Assembly: GCA_040954595.2 (NCBI GenBank)
Contig: CM082594.2
Location: 5,208,001-5,272,000, forward strand
Origin: Balanoglossus misakiensis
Lineage: Eukaryota > Hemichordata
Length of the DNA stretch: 64,000 bases
Direction of reading: 5' to 3'
Every line of letters starts with the position of its first letter. Position 1 is the first letter of the stretch. The position numbers were made by a program, and so were the translations under genes. The notes beneath the pieces are model-generated. The model searched no databases. It worked only from the letters and a program-made list of their open reading frames with translations, and was not told the DNA's origin. Below are positions 22,289 to 35,500 of this stretch, one piece after another.

Positions 22289-25200
22289 TCATTCGATCGT
22301 GTCGCCTGGATTGGGAAGTTCTTTCTCGACCGCTTTCAAGGCTGCTAGGCACTCCACTGTCACGTTCAACACGGCTATCACTGTCTCCGAATCATCAGCG
22401 TCGTACACTGCAAGAAAACAGGACGATATCTTTTACAATCCTTCAAGAGAATACTGAGGAACAGTTTAAATCACGCAGGTTATTTACACTGCGAGAAAAC
22501 ATGACAATATCTTTTACAATCCTTCAAGAGACCACTGAGGAAAATTTTAAATCCCGCAGATTATTTTTGCAATCTCCGCGACAGACTGTTGGGGTTGGCC
22601 TAAAACTGTACCTCACAAACAGACAACAATAACGGTTCACTTGATTCAAGACGACAAGAGTAATTCTGTTCATTTCTCAACAACATGTCACCAGCAACTG
22701 GCTAGAAATAAACGTGCACACGGAAGACCATATTTGCAGAAATATTAAATTTGTTTTCAATATCACATCTCTTACCGTCGATCTCCTGTTCAATGATGTC
22801 TCTTTCTTCACTCAATATTTGTCTGACATCGATATACGCATGTCCTATGTCTTCACAATCCAGACTCTGATGGTCTTCTGGGGGTTCACTGACAACAGTG
22901 AATCTGATCCTGTGAATTATCAGAACACCAATAGTTGGAGTTGGCAAATTTGCAAGCATTGTTACACATGTAATATTGTTCATTTGAGTACATGTATGTG
23001 CAATGCAAAGCAAATGGGTGCATGGTTTGGCTTGATTCTAATTTTTGGTTCCAAAATGAAAGTTAATTTTTTCCCAAATGATGACAATCTATCTGCATAT
23101 ACTCACTTTCCTTCTGATGGGTCTTCTGGTAACAGCATACTGGCCAAGTAGTCTCGCCGTAACTTGTTGTTTTCTGCATCGACGTGAAAAGCTGAAACGC
23201 AAAACACAGACAGAGTCACATGAGTCTACGGTGAATTCGTTGGAAGTTGGTCAATCTTGTCACCATACACTGGTGACGTGGTGTTGTATACCTGATGATT
23301 ATTCCAGGTTGGCAAGCCAAATAATTTCACAATACATCAATAATGTATACAGTTATGTTTGTCTTCAGAAAATGAAGGCACAGCAGATTATGTTACTAAA
23401 CCTGCAAGTCTAACACTTGATATGAAACTACCGGTAGAATTTTGTTTTATTTCAACCCGCTGGTTAAGTTCTGCAAACCTGCACACACTGTAGAACACAC
23501 GTACAGGTATATTTTGTGAACATCTTTTATTTTGGTTCCGACAAACAAAGCACATAATTCCTGATAAAACTTGACAACACAAGATTTTAGACCTACCCTT
23601 TTTGAAGTTGAAGTACACCGGCTGGTTTTGCTTGGGCTTGGGAAGAGAGAAGGGAGTTTCCAACTCGGACGCGTCCACTCCCAGGAACCGATACTCCACG
23701 TACAGTCGCTGGACGTTGTCATCCTCCATCACGGGGCTGTCTTCGTCCATGGTCAGGGAGAATATTGTCACCGTGACAACGTTCTCGTTCTGAAAAACAC
23801 AAAGTATGTATACTAGAGCTTTCCGCAGACAATGACATTTCACACTTCTCTGATAATTTGCTTTTCATTCTTCAATACTGTCTGAGACACGATTTGGCTA
23901 TTGTTCTCGTCTAACTGTTACACATGGCCGCACACATGGTCTATATTTCTGCCCAAGGTAGTAGGAGGGAATGCTTAACTATACAGAGCCTGGCTTGGTG
24001 AAGATGATTCAAGTAACTGTTTCAATGAGAAACACTGTAATGCACTTACATCAACGGCAGACGGCGCTCTCTTGAACGATGGGGTCATGACGATGTTATC
24101 ACTTTCACTGTCTACAGACAGTTCATCAGCTTCGTCGTCTGTACCTTTGTCTTCGGGCATAGGAATGCTCACTTCTTCCTGAATACTTGTGTCCGTTTCT
24201 GCAAAAAAAACCCCAAGAAATATCATCAACGTTAATTCTTGAACTCACAACCATGATTTCTGCCAGTGATTTTCGAGGAGTTACCACTTGGTTTTTAGTG
24301 TCCAGCCACTGTCATCTTTAAACATTATAATGTCCTTCAACAATTCCTCTCATAAGATCATCAAAACCAGTATTACAATTAACATACCTGCATTCGATTC
24401 CTCATCATAAGCCTCACCATCATATTCATGTGATTCTTCTTCAAACATGGTGTCTTCAATAGGCTGTTGTTTGTTCATTCAGACAAGAAAACAAAAATCG
24501 TTTACAGTTCTCATCTCCACCTCAAGTGTGCATCTCATGAAAATACACTTCTTTTCATAGTGTTCCAGTGTTGACGAGTTTTAACTTAATTCATTGTAAT
24601 AACTGATGCCATACTTCCCCAGCAGTACACATTTACCAAAGGACTACTAGCATCACAGAACTCATACGGGACTGACTTACCTGCTGTTTGTTGTCTTCAG
24701 TAATCGTTTCATCATCACTGTCTGATTTCCTCTCGTCCGCAGCCGTCGATGTGTCTGACATCTCTTCTATGGTTGGCCTGGCAACATGCATTGTGCTTTC
24801 ACTGATGGTTGATGGCTACATCAGCACGAATAAAAAAGTACCAGGTTACAAATGTAGAAATATAAACAAGAAACGCAAAACAGAGTGTGAGTACCGTAAT
24901 CACTCTATCAGTTCAACCGCTCCATTAATTCAACCACCCACTATTCTTTGGAAAATTAATTATTTTTTAACCTTCAATTGTTTGACCACTGATTAAAATG
25001 CATGCGTTGATATGTGTATTTTTCATGAAGATATCTGCAACTTAGACCTTCCAAGGTATTCAGAACTCACTGATTTTATTGTGTGTGACCTCAAACAGTT
25101 CAATTCTATCATAAATATCACCTAAACTACATGCTGATAGTGCATACAATTCATGCCATGCAAACATGCCCCCTGAAAAATTATTGAAGAACTTTGAGTG

Positions 25201-26491
25201 ACCAATTTTGTGTTATGTTATTTTTATTCTATTAGTTTGTCTTTTCACAAATCATATTTATTTTTTTCTGGTCGAACTGATGGAGTGATTACGGTATTTT
25301 AAAATCCATTTCTATCTAAGCTGACAGAGTGAAGTGTTTCAGGAATGCTTCAATCAGCGAAGCTGATTTTTCTTGTGAATTATGGACATTTCAGTGCTAC
25401 ATGCAGTAGCCAACTTCACACAGACGGATAATTATGCTGATTTTTGTATGTGTATACACAGGCAATGCCTTACCTGTATTATTGGTTCAACTTCAACCAC
25501 CTCTTCTTTTTTCTTCGGTTCCACCTGCCAAAATCATTATAACATTTTTTTACAGAAATCTAAATCATACATTTATACAAGTGTCCAAATACCATGTGAC
25601 ACAGTGAAATACAATTCAATGCTGCAGTACAATGCAATACAAAACATGACACAACACAAATCAAATCACAGCACCACACTATACCATACCACACCACACC
25701 ACAGCACTACATGACAACATAGTACAACACAACACAACACAACACAATACAACACAACACAACACAACACAACACAATTCTGCATTGGTGAATACTGCAA
25801 CTGTCAAAATCACACCAGGAAGGAAAAATTACCTGAAGTGAGACTCGCTTGGCTGCAGTCCTAGGCGTGGGTTTGGGTTCAGCATCTGACGGCTTTTCCG
25901 CCGGCATGGGTGTGGACGTTGCAATGGGTGGATGTCTGGGCCCTTTCACTGGTGTCTGTGTTAAGGACTGTTCAACCGCCTTTGTTGATGCTCTTGGGGA
26001 GCCACCCTAAATCAAACAATGCAAATTGTAATTAACGAGGAAAAAGTCTCAAAATGTCAATATTATTACAGATGTATAGATGTGCTGCCCTAACTCTGCT
26101 TCTTCGCACAACTTGAAAATGAGAATCAGATATCCTTCATTTTTTGACATACAAGTAGGGTTGAAGGTGTATACAGCAGCAAAATATGGTACTTTTTCTC
26201 CTTGTAAAAGTACTAGACTGACTACTACACAAACACAATTTGGTCCAACCCTATTGTCAATAGTGAACTAGAAAAAGGGTAATTTAGAAAATAAGGATTT
26301 TTTAAAACTTTGAAGACATGATGCGTACCTTGACTTGTTTTGCAGAAGGTGAAATGGTCTTGGGTGGAAAGTAACTGTACTGCCACTTTAACTGCATATC
26401 CATTGTGCCGTTACCTTTACCAGAGGACTGTGAAGGAATAGAGGATAAAACTGAGTGATCATATAATGTCTTTGATTATAATCAAATGGAT

Positions 26492-26546
<55 letters not shown>

Positions 26547-29500
26547 AGAACAAAATTACTGAAAATAAAAACTGACAAAAATTTGACTAAGCAGCTGCAG
26601 TATCTAAGATTACCACCTACCGTTTTAAGTTCAAATGTGCCTTTGATAGCTTTGTCGTGCGCCAGACTTATCAACGGAACTTTGGCAACACCAAGATACG
26701 CCACCTCCTCTGGATCAGTATCATCAAACACATACACTGAAAGCATCTGTAATGAGAATGTGAAGTCAATAGTCATTACATGTTGTATATGAATTATATA
26801 TTCTAAATAATGATACAACACACTTGTATGATGAGTAGTGTCTATTTCTCAATACTCATGTCAGTCAGTACCCACTGACTTTTTCTGGATGTATTTGCGA
26901 ACCACTTGGCTTAGCAATCACTCCACCAACATAATTACTCTAAGAGTCTCACCTCTGTTTTGAGATAGGTGTCCAAGTCCTCGTTGACTGGCACAGGGTA
27001 CATCTTGCTGTCGTTGAACTCTGGGTTGTTGCTGTTTGGTATGATCACCGAGTCGTGGTCTTCAAAATCAAAGAATCTGTACACGCAGTAGGGACTTGGT
27101 TGAACTCCTGTGAGGAGATATACATTGTACATAATTCAGATCATGAATTACATACAATTAAATGTCATGTAGACTAACAGTATGTCCCAATCACAGTCAG
27201 CTGACGTGCAGAGATTGACCTTATTGAGTAACCTTACCATCTCTCCTGGCCTTTATGTTTGACACTCTGATGACCTTGACGATCAGCTCATTCAGCGATT
27301 TATCCCTCGTTTCTGATTGGGCGGCTGTCTCTAACGCCTTAATGGCTTCTTTTGTTGCTTTGGTATTCGCTGTCATGTAACCCAGTGCCTTAGTTCTCTC
27401 CTGTCGGGGAAAAGAGAAATGTCCTCAATTTCATTTTCAGTCCATGGAGGTCGTTGTACCATTTCAAGTTGTGGCAGTCCAGTGGTTGCACAAAAATATA
27501 CAATGTACCAAAACATCACTGATTTGTACTGTGAGTACTCTGTTTATTTCAGCTGCAAACCTGATACACACTGATACTAGAGAGTCACAAATAGTGTTTC
27601 TTGTAAAAAAACTGAGATATTTCTTACCCTGAACAGCCTCAGTGCTTGGTCCATGGGCACACGTAGTCTAACCCAGTATGCTACTTCACCATAATTTGTA
27701 CCAACGCGCCCACCAGATACACCTGCAGTGTCAGAAAATATAATACGGCAACATTTATTGGGTGTCACACAGCGAATATAATGTGGGCCATCCCAAGCAG
27801 AAAGTGTCTTGGAGCGCGATACTTATGACCATAAGACCCCTTTCTGCTTAGGATGGCCTATGTAACAAAGCTGAATTTATTTCTTACAGACCTCTGTTGT
27901 TCAGAGACAACCGACCCACCTGTAAGCTGTGCAGTACTGTGCAATCTTCCGTGAGGCTTCTCCAGGAGATCCCGGAATCTCAGCTGGCAAGCAGCCACCG
28001 TTTTGTACTCCGTGCCCAGGGCTTGGTGCACCTCCAGCGTAGTGGACTCCTTCATCAGGTGGTGGAGGAAGAAATCGTCCACGGTCACCACGTACTGAGA
28101 GGTGAAATCAAATCCTGGCCTGCAGAAAAAAATTTTCATTGAAATATATTTAGATACGTCAGTTGGTTTGAAAATTTGAATTGTGGGTGGGTGTTGTCCC
28201 ATCTGGTTCCCATGGTAACTATGTGGCTGGTGTTATATACATATTGGCAAACAATGCATCATAACTTTTTACAACGTTGCCAAGTTACTTGGATGTAACC
28301 ATTCTCCGTACAGAGATTGTAGCTACCCTAGCCACACCCCTAGCTAGATTAGAATTATCCTCGCGCTACAATCTCTGTACGGAGAATGGGGTATAACATG
28401 TATTGGTGGGCAGGGTCACCCTGAACAGTAGGAACAATGTCACAAACCTTTGACAAATACTGACTTTAAATTCAACTTACCGGTCTCCCTTCAGGACTGG
28501 TGTTGATTGAACTTCAAATTCAAAGAATTCATAAGTGACGAAAGTTGAAGGTTCCTCATCGCCCATCTCTCGAAGAGCGTCTCTGCTGTACGTGATCTGA
28601 TACAGAAAGTTGGAAGTGACATCAGTGTTCAAGTGAATGTCAGAGAATGATGATGATGTTGTTATCGATAATCTGATCCAGTGAAATTACGCATTCAAAA
28701 CGTTGATGTCTTCATTTGTTAGAAATGCTATGACTTGGTCATACTTGAACATTCACTTTACACCACTCTGCATCCAAATTCTGAAAGTTCAGTTTTCTGT
28801 CTGAATTGATTTCGCTATGACATTGAGAATAACTCACCTGTTGGACGTGGATTTCAAACACATTTTGGCCTCTCTCTAGTTTGACCGTTTCATCAATCTC
28901 TTCAAACTGATCATCGTGCTAATCAAGGAGAGAGCACAAAAAATGATGATGTTAGTGGTATGACTATACTGCTGTGGATAATTATTTCCAAAATGCAATT
29001 AATGCCTCATGTAAGATATTTTATCAGCTCACTGCATATGGCTACACTTTCTGACACAGATCATTTGAACTTTGACCCCTCACAGAAATAATACATGCCC
29101 TTTAACCTCATTCCTAGTAGCCTTAAAACAACTTGCTCAGTGACGTACCTCAAATACATCTTTGAGTTTGATCTGTTTGGTTCCATATGCAATGTCTTTA
29201 AGTTGATGTTCAAGTTTCTATAATAAAAAGAAAAGAAAAAACACAATCAGTTATCTATTGTTGATTTTTTGAATTATATATGTCTTTGAACAAGCAATAG
29301 TCCAATGACTTCAGTAGAAGAATATGCATTAAATTATCATGAATACAAAAAATATGACATCATTTTTTTTAGATGACACTCACTCTAATCCTTGTAGCTC
29401 TGATGTCCAACATCTGCGCATATTCTCCCAGTTTGGTGTCGTATTCTCTCTTGTAATCGTCTAATCTCTGGGTGGCGTTTTCGACTTCCTGTTGGTAGTC

Positions 29501-32500
29501 GGAGTTGATCTTATGCTGAAGAATCAACATATTTCTAGTCTTCTCCAGTTCCTCCGCCGTCTCTGCATGCTCAGCTTGTAGTGCAACTATCTGGTGTTTC
29601 AAATCTGTCAAAGAAAGAGGAGTGTTTCAAAGTGCTGTTACAAGAGGAGGTCGTTTACAGTTGAACAATTTTTAAGTACGTTTCAAGAAGTCAAACAGTA
29701 TAGACAGCTTTTTTGTATCAAACACAATCGACACACACACAAAAATTCAAAAGATATCCCTTTAATAAATCTACTGTATTCAGATTTACTGAGTATTGTA
29801 ATTTTTCAGTTCATAGTAAATTCCACCAAATGGAGAACTGTTACTTCTCATTTCATAATGCACATAACAAATAGTCTTGCAATTATAGTACATGTATACC
29901 TTTATTCAGTTCTTCATCCACCTTTTCTAAGAATTCAAGCTCTTGGCTGCCAGCCTCTTTGCGTTTCTATAAGGAGAGAGAGAAAAAGATGACAATGCAG
30001 AGTATAATCTACATAGGGAATGGGTTGACAAAAATCATCAAAAGGAGGTCTACAATGCATATGAATTTCAAAAGGATCTGTATTGAAGCAGGTATGAAAA
30101 AATAGCGTCAAGGACACTGTGGTCCCATTTGAGGACATAGCACATAGCAACATAGCAATGGATGGCAAGATATGGAAAAGTAGGTCAAAGGTCACCTGAG
30201 GTCATGCAAAATTTGGGCAAGAAATTTTGACCCTATACTGGTCCAAGTTGAACAAAAACCAAACCTATAGCCCTATTGGTTAGCCTGTAATTAGGTATGC
30301 ACATAATTAATGAGATATGCAGGTGTCACAGGTGACCCATATTTTGGCTTTTAAATTTTAGTCCCAACCCTCCAAACGCGAAGTCTGTATCTGCTCTGGA
30401 TGCCAAGATATGATAAAGTAGGTCAAAGGTCACCTGAGGTCATGCAAAATTTGGGCAAGAAATTTTGACCTTATACTGGTCCATGTTCAATAAAAACCAA
30501 ACCTATAGCCTTATTGGTTAGCCTAGGATTAGGTATGCACATAATTAATGAGATATGCAGGTGTCACAGGTGACCCCCAATTTTGGCTTTTCAATTTTAG
30601 TGCCAACCCTCCAAACGCCAACTCTGTACCTGCTCTAGATGCCAAGATATGGTAAAGTAGGTCAAAGGTCACCTAAGGTCATGCAAAATTTGGGCAAGAA
30701 ATTTTGACCCTATACTGGTCCATGTTCAACAAAAACCAAACCTATAGCCTTATTGGTTAGCCTGGAATTAGGTATGCACATAATTAATGAGATATGCAGG
30801 TGTCACAGGTGACCCCCAATTTTGGCTTCTCAATTTTAGTGCTAATCCTCCAAACGCCAAGTCTGTACCTGCTCTGGATGCCAAGATATGGAAAAGTAGG
30901 TCAAAGGTCACCTGAGGTCATGCAAAATTTGGGCAAGAAATTTTGACCCTATACTGGTCCATGTTCAACAAAAACCAAACCTATAGCCCTATTGGTTAGC
31001 CTGGAATTAGGTATGCACATAATTAATGAGATATGCAGGTGTCACAGGTGACCCATATTTTGGCTTTTCAATTTTAGTCCCAACCCTCCAAACGCCAAGT
31101 CTGTACCTGCTCTGGATGCCCAGATATAGGAAAGTAGGTCAAAGGTCACCTGAGGTCACCCAAAATTTGGGCAAGAAATTTTGACCCTATACTGGTCCAT
31201 GTCCCACAAGAACGAAACCTCTAGCCCTATTAATTAGCCCGGAATTAGGTATGCACATAATTAATGTGTTAAGCAGGTGTTACAGGTGAGCCCAAAAATT
31301 TGCCTTTTATTTTGGCCCCATTGTGCTCACTGGCCAATAGACAGTCACTGTACAGGACTATTGCACAGACCAGAATTCCACAATAAGACGTGGACATAGC
31401 TTAACCATAGAGGTATAAGTAAAGGTATAAATTTAATAAAAAGACTAAAAAATTCATAAAAAATAAAACATCCATGATATCAACTTAACACTTACAGGTC
31501 GGTGTGAGGTTGACATAAGGTACATACATATCAATTTTCAAAGCAATCTGACCAGTAATTGTTGACTTACAGAGTTTTGATCAATTTCACATTTTACAAG
31601 CTAATTTGCATATTTTTGGGCCTGGCAACTTCGTTTGGACAAACTCCCATCTACAGCCCAGCCTGCACCTACACACCAAATATTGAGGTGATACGCGCAG
31701 CGGTTTTCAAGTTTTTGATGTGGACGGACATACAGACATACATCCATACATCCATACATCCATACATCCATACATCCATACATCCATCCATCCATACATA
31801 CATACAGACGCAACCCATCCCATAAGGTCCCATGGTATATAGGCCTATACCAATGGGACCTAAAAACAGTTAGTCCACTTTCATGACCACTGAGTGACCC
31901 TACATCCTGGCATTTTGTAGGTATAGAACAAACCAATAGGGCAGACCCAATTGCTAATATAACTATATGGATTGCACATACATCGTACAAATAAATTAGC
32001 AATAAAGTCACACTGACTGAATTCAAGCTCACCTTGACAAGGATCAGTGCCTCTTCCAGCTCCTGGAAATCGACGGCGCTTTCTTTTGTGAAGAATTTCA
32101 TCTTTTCTTGCAGCTCGTCAAGCTGTTGTTTTGTGGAGTAATATCGGATTTGGGCCTCTCTGTGTTCTTGTTCTAACTTTTCTCTGGTCTCTGCAGGAGT
32201 GGAAGCATTAAAAGTATTTTAAATATCCAATTTATTGTGAAAAAAATTCCTGGTTTTGGATGCAGGTTAACCCTTTCACCCCCAGTTCTCTCTCGAGAGA
32301 TCAAACTCTACCATGTGCAACAATGGATTTGGACCAAACCATGGTGGTGAAAGGGTTAAGGATGTAAAAGCCTTGGGGACAGATTTTCAGAATAGTGACA
32401 ATCCTCCAATCTTTTAAATTCGTTGCTAACATTAAAGCGTGTGAGGAGTTTTCTTGGTATCAACACTGTCTACTGTCTCACAGAAAACGGGTTTGGATGA

Positions 32501-35500
32501 ACAAATTCAAAAACAACACATCACCTGAAAATGAACCCAGAAAGACACTTACCTCGCTCATCGGTGAGTTTGTCGAGGATGGTATTCTTATCATTCAGAT
32601 CTCCCTTCAGAGTGGCTTCCAACTGAGCTATCTGTAACTTCAACTGTTTGTCATTGGCGCGGTACTGTCTTTCCCTCTCTGCATCAAAGGCACTGAAAGA
32701 GATGCGAGGCACATCATATGAAAATGTATTCTCACAGAGAAATGTTTTGGATACTTCACTGATAGTTCCCAGTGGTATATCAATGCTACTCGGGTTGCCA
32801 ATCATGTTGGGGTCTTGAAAATGACCTATTGAACTTCAAATATTGTTTGTGATACAAGTAACTGTAGTTCAGATGATGGTAATTCTTCATACAAAAGTTG
32901 TCCAAGTCTGCGAATTACCTGTTCAGAAGTTTTTCATTAGCTTCCTTCAGGATTTCCCTCTCTCTCTCCAAGTCAGATATTCTTTCCTGAAACTGTATTT
33001 TGAAGATGAAATAATCTGATTAGTGTGGAGGTTCATTTCACTTTATCATACCTTGATTCTGATGACATAGTTTTATGGTTGACGTACATCTTGTTCACAT
33101 TCCTCTTTGTCACCGAACAACTGGGGTTGTTATTTTGCCTAAAGTCCAATTGATATGTCAAGTAAAGGCGGTATAGAAACCAAGATAATCTTGTGCTTCC
33201 TTAGTCCATATGTGTCTATTATTTATTCTTTGTGACCACTCAGTATATCCCATCATAGCATGTGCACTATAATGAATTTTCCGAAATCACACTACATCTG
33301 TATAAAGAGATCTGCAACAGACACTATACTGAAATCAAGAGAATTTTTTAAATAAAAAGGACTGACCTCACCGAGCTGTCTCTGGGTGATGGTGCCACTC
33401 TTCAATTCACTCTGCAGAGTCACCACTTTGTTTTGTTCCGACTGCAGCTGCCTCGTCAACTTGTCCATCTCCATGATCACGGCTTCGTGGCTGCCTTTCA
33501 CGGTACGCAGATTCTGAACACACAGAAACACATCAATGAAAATTAGTCACTATACACTGTCAATGTGTAAAATTAAATGACCTGACCAGCATTCTGAGAA
33601 GGTATCATCAGTTACTAAGAATGAAGAGACACGAACTTACATCTTCCAGACTCTGGTACTGTGCCTGCATCCCAGTCAGTTTGGTCGCTTTCTCTTTCAG
33701 TTCCCTCTGAAGTCGGATCAACTCCACATTCTCCTGGATGTTAGTTCTGACGTGCAAGTAAAAAAGAAAAGGACATAAGAGTTTAGTAACAAACACAGAA
33801 TGTGTCACAGGCATTTTATTTTGATGTCTACCATTCTTTGCATTCACCATTGACAACCACAGGAACGAGATATATCATTGAACATGTGGCTATATGTGGA
33901 TATAATGTCACTGGACCACACAGTTTTGTATACAGATGCATCAAGCATTTGTCTAGTCTCACACACTGTCTGTGATACCCAAGCTAATTGTTCGACATTG
34001 TAATACAATATACTTGTTTCACACACAGTTTGCAAGGTAAACTGAAATTTACTGTATCTCACTCTCAGTGTACATGTAATGCACTACCACTTTGCAAGGC
34101 ATCTAACAAGCTGCCTGGCTTCTTTGAAATATGGTGACATCACGGAAGGGTAGGTCTTACCTCTGCCCAGCTGACATCTCTGTACGTAACCTCAGCACTT
34201 CATCCTCATGCTCCCGAATGCGTCCCTCCGCCTGCACAAAATACAAATGATATAAATATTGCACTGCTTTGAACAATGATTAAAACACCACAACAAACAA
34301 TGTACAGGAAAAATAAGATTCTGGCAAAAACTGCTGGATTAGTCAAAGTCCTGCAGTGATTACTGGTGCACCACATGGTGACCAAAAACCCTCACAGGAC
34401 AAAAATGTACCTTACCTGATCTCTGAGCATCTCTGCATCATGTTCCATGATCTGAATCTGGTCTTGAAGTTGCCTTATGTAGTCATCTCTGTAAGAGAGA
34501 ATACAATATGGAAAATAATGTCAACACGATTATAAGCAATATTCTGTGTTCAGTACAGGGCTGAGCACATCCAGTGGTCTGAGGTCTAGAATAACTGTAC
34601 AATCAGCCCCCTCCCCCCAAAGGTTGTTGCAATTCTTGTATTACAATGTACTTACAACTGTTTGTTCTCAGCTCTTGCTTCTTCTAATAGACTGTGTCCG
34701 TATCTTGGTAAGACATCATTCCTGAATGCACGCGGAGTTGCAGACCTGTGGGTTTCAAATTCAAAGTATTAATGTAATGAACAATTGGGTAATGTGTCTG
34801 ATTTCAGTGAATTCCTTGAAAAAGTTAATTTACATACTTAGCTCCTTCGCCTTGTACTCTGAGTCCCCTCTTGATTCTGTCGGACGGAGGTGGTTTGGGG
34901 CCTCTTCCCTGTTGAAGGGCAGCAAATAAAACTCAAATAAAACTACATCGTACATCCTGAGAATTAAACTTATTCAGCTACGTATATCTACACATTAACT
35001 ATAGAAAATGCGGAATGTATGACATTAAAAAATATTGATGAAAACACACAAGCCATTTTCTGTACACAGAAAAAACATGATTTTCACATCAGATACTTAC
35101 AGTATCAATCCTGGAATTGACATAGGTGTAAGGGTCTGTCCTCTTGGCCCCCTGTGTTGCCAGTTGTTGCTTAGCAACCATTAGCTACAAAAGCACAGAA
35201 GATGATAAATGTTAAAGAAAGTACTAGAGGAACGAAAACAAGAAAATGTGTACGCATTCGGCCCATCTTCACATTTGGCAAAAATCTTTCAATCTTGTCT
35301 ATTGTACTAAGGCTATGACAACTTACCTTGTTTCTGAGTTGTTCATTTTGCTTTTCCAAATCCCTCACTTTTTCATGTAAATCTTCCAGCATCTGTTCCG
35401 TTTCGATGTCTCGAACTTTTCCTCCGCCTATCCCTTCACGATGCTGAACTTTCTTCTTGTCATTCACCAACCTGAGAAGTTTGGTGGCCATCCTAGGAAA

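Noticed and set aside
26459-26821. Poly-Asp and poly-Ser frames beside an RPGRIP1L exon
   Set aside because: The acidic run is the ATC microsatellite read through the intron; the exon itself ends at a GTAGGT donor at 26620.
31601-32101. 166-codon minus-strand frame
   Set aside because: It is an RPGRIP1L exon end (32190-32033) read on into an intron and a CATACATC microsatellite.
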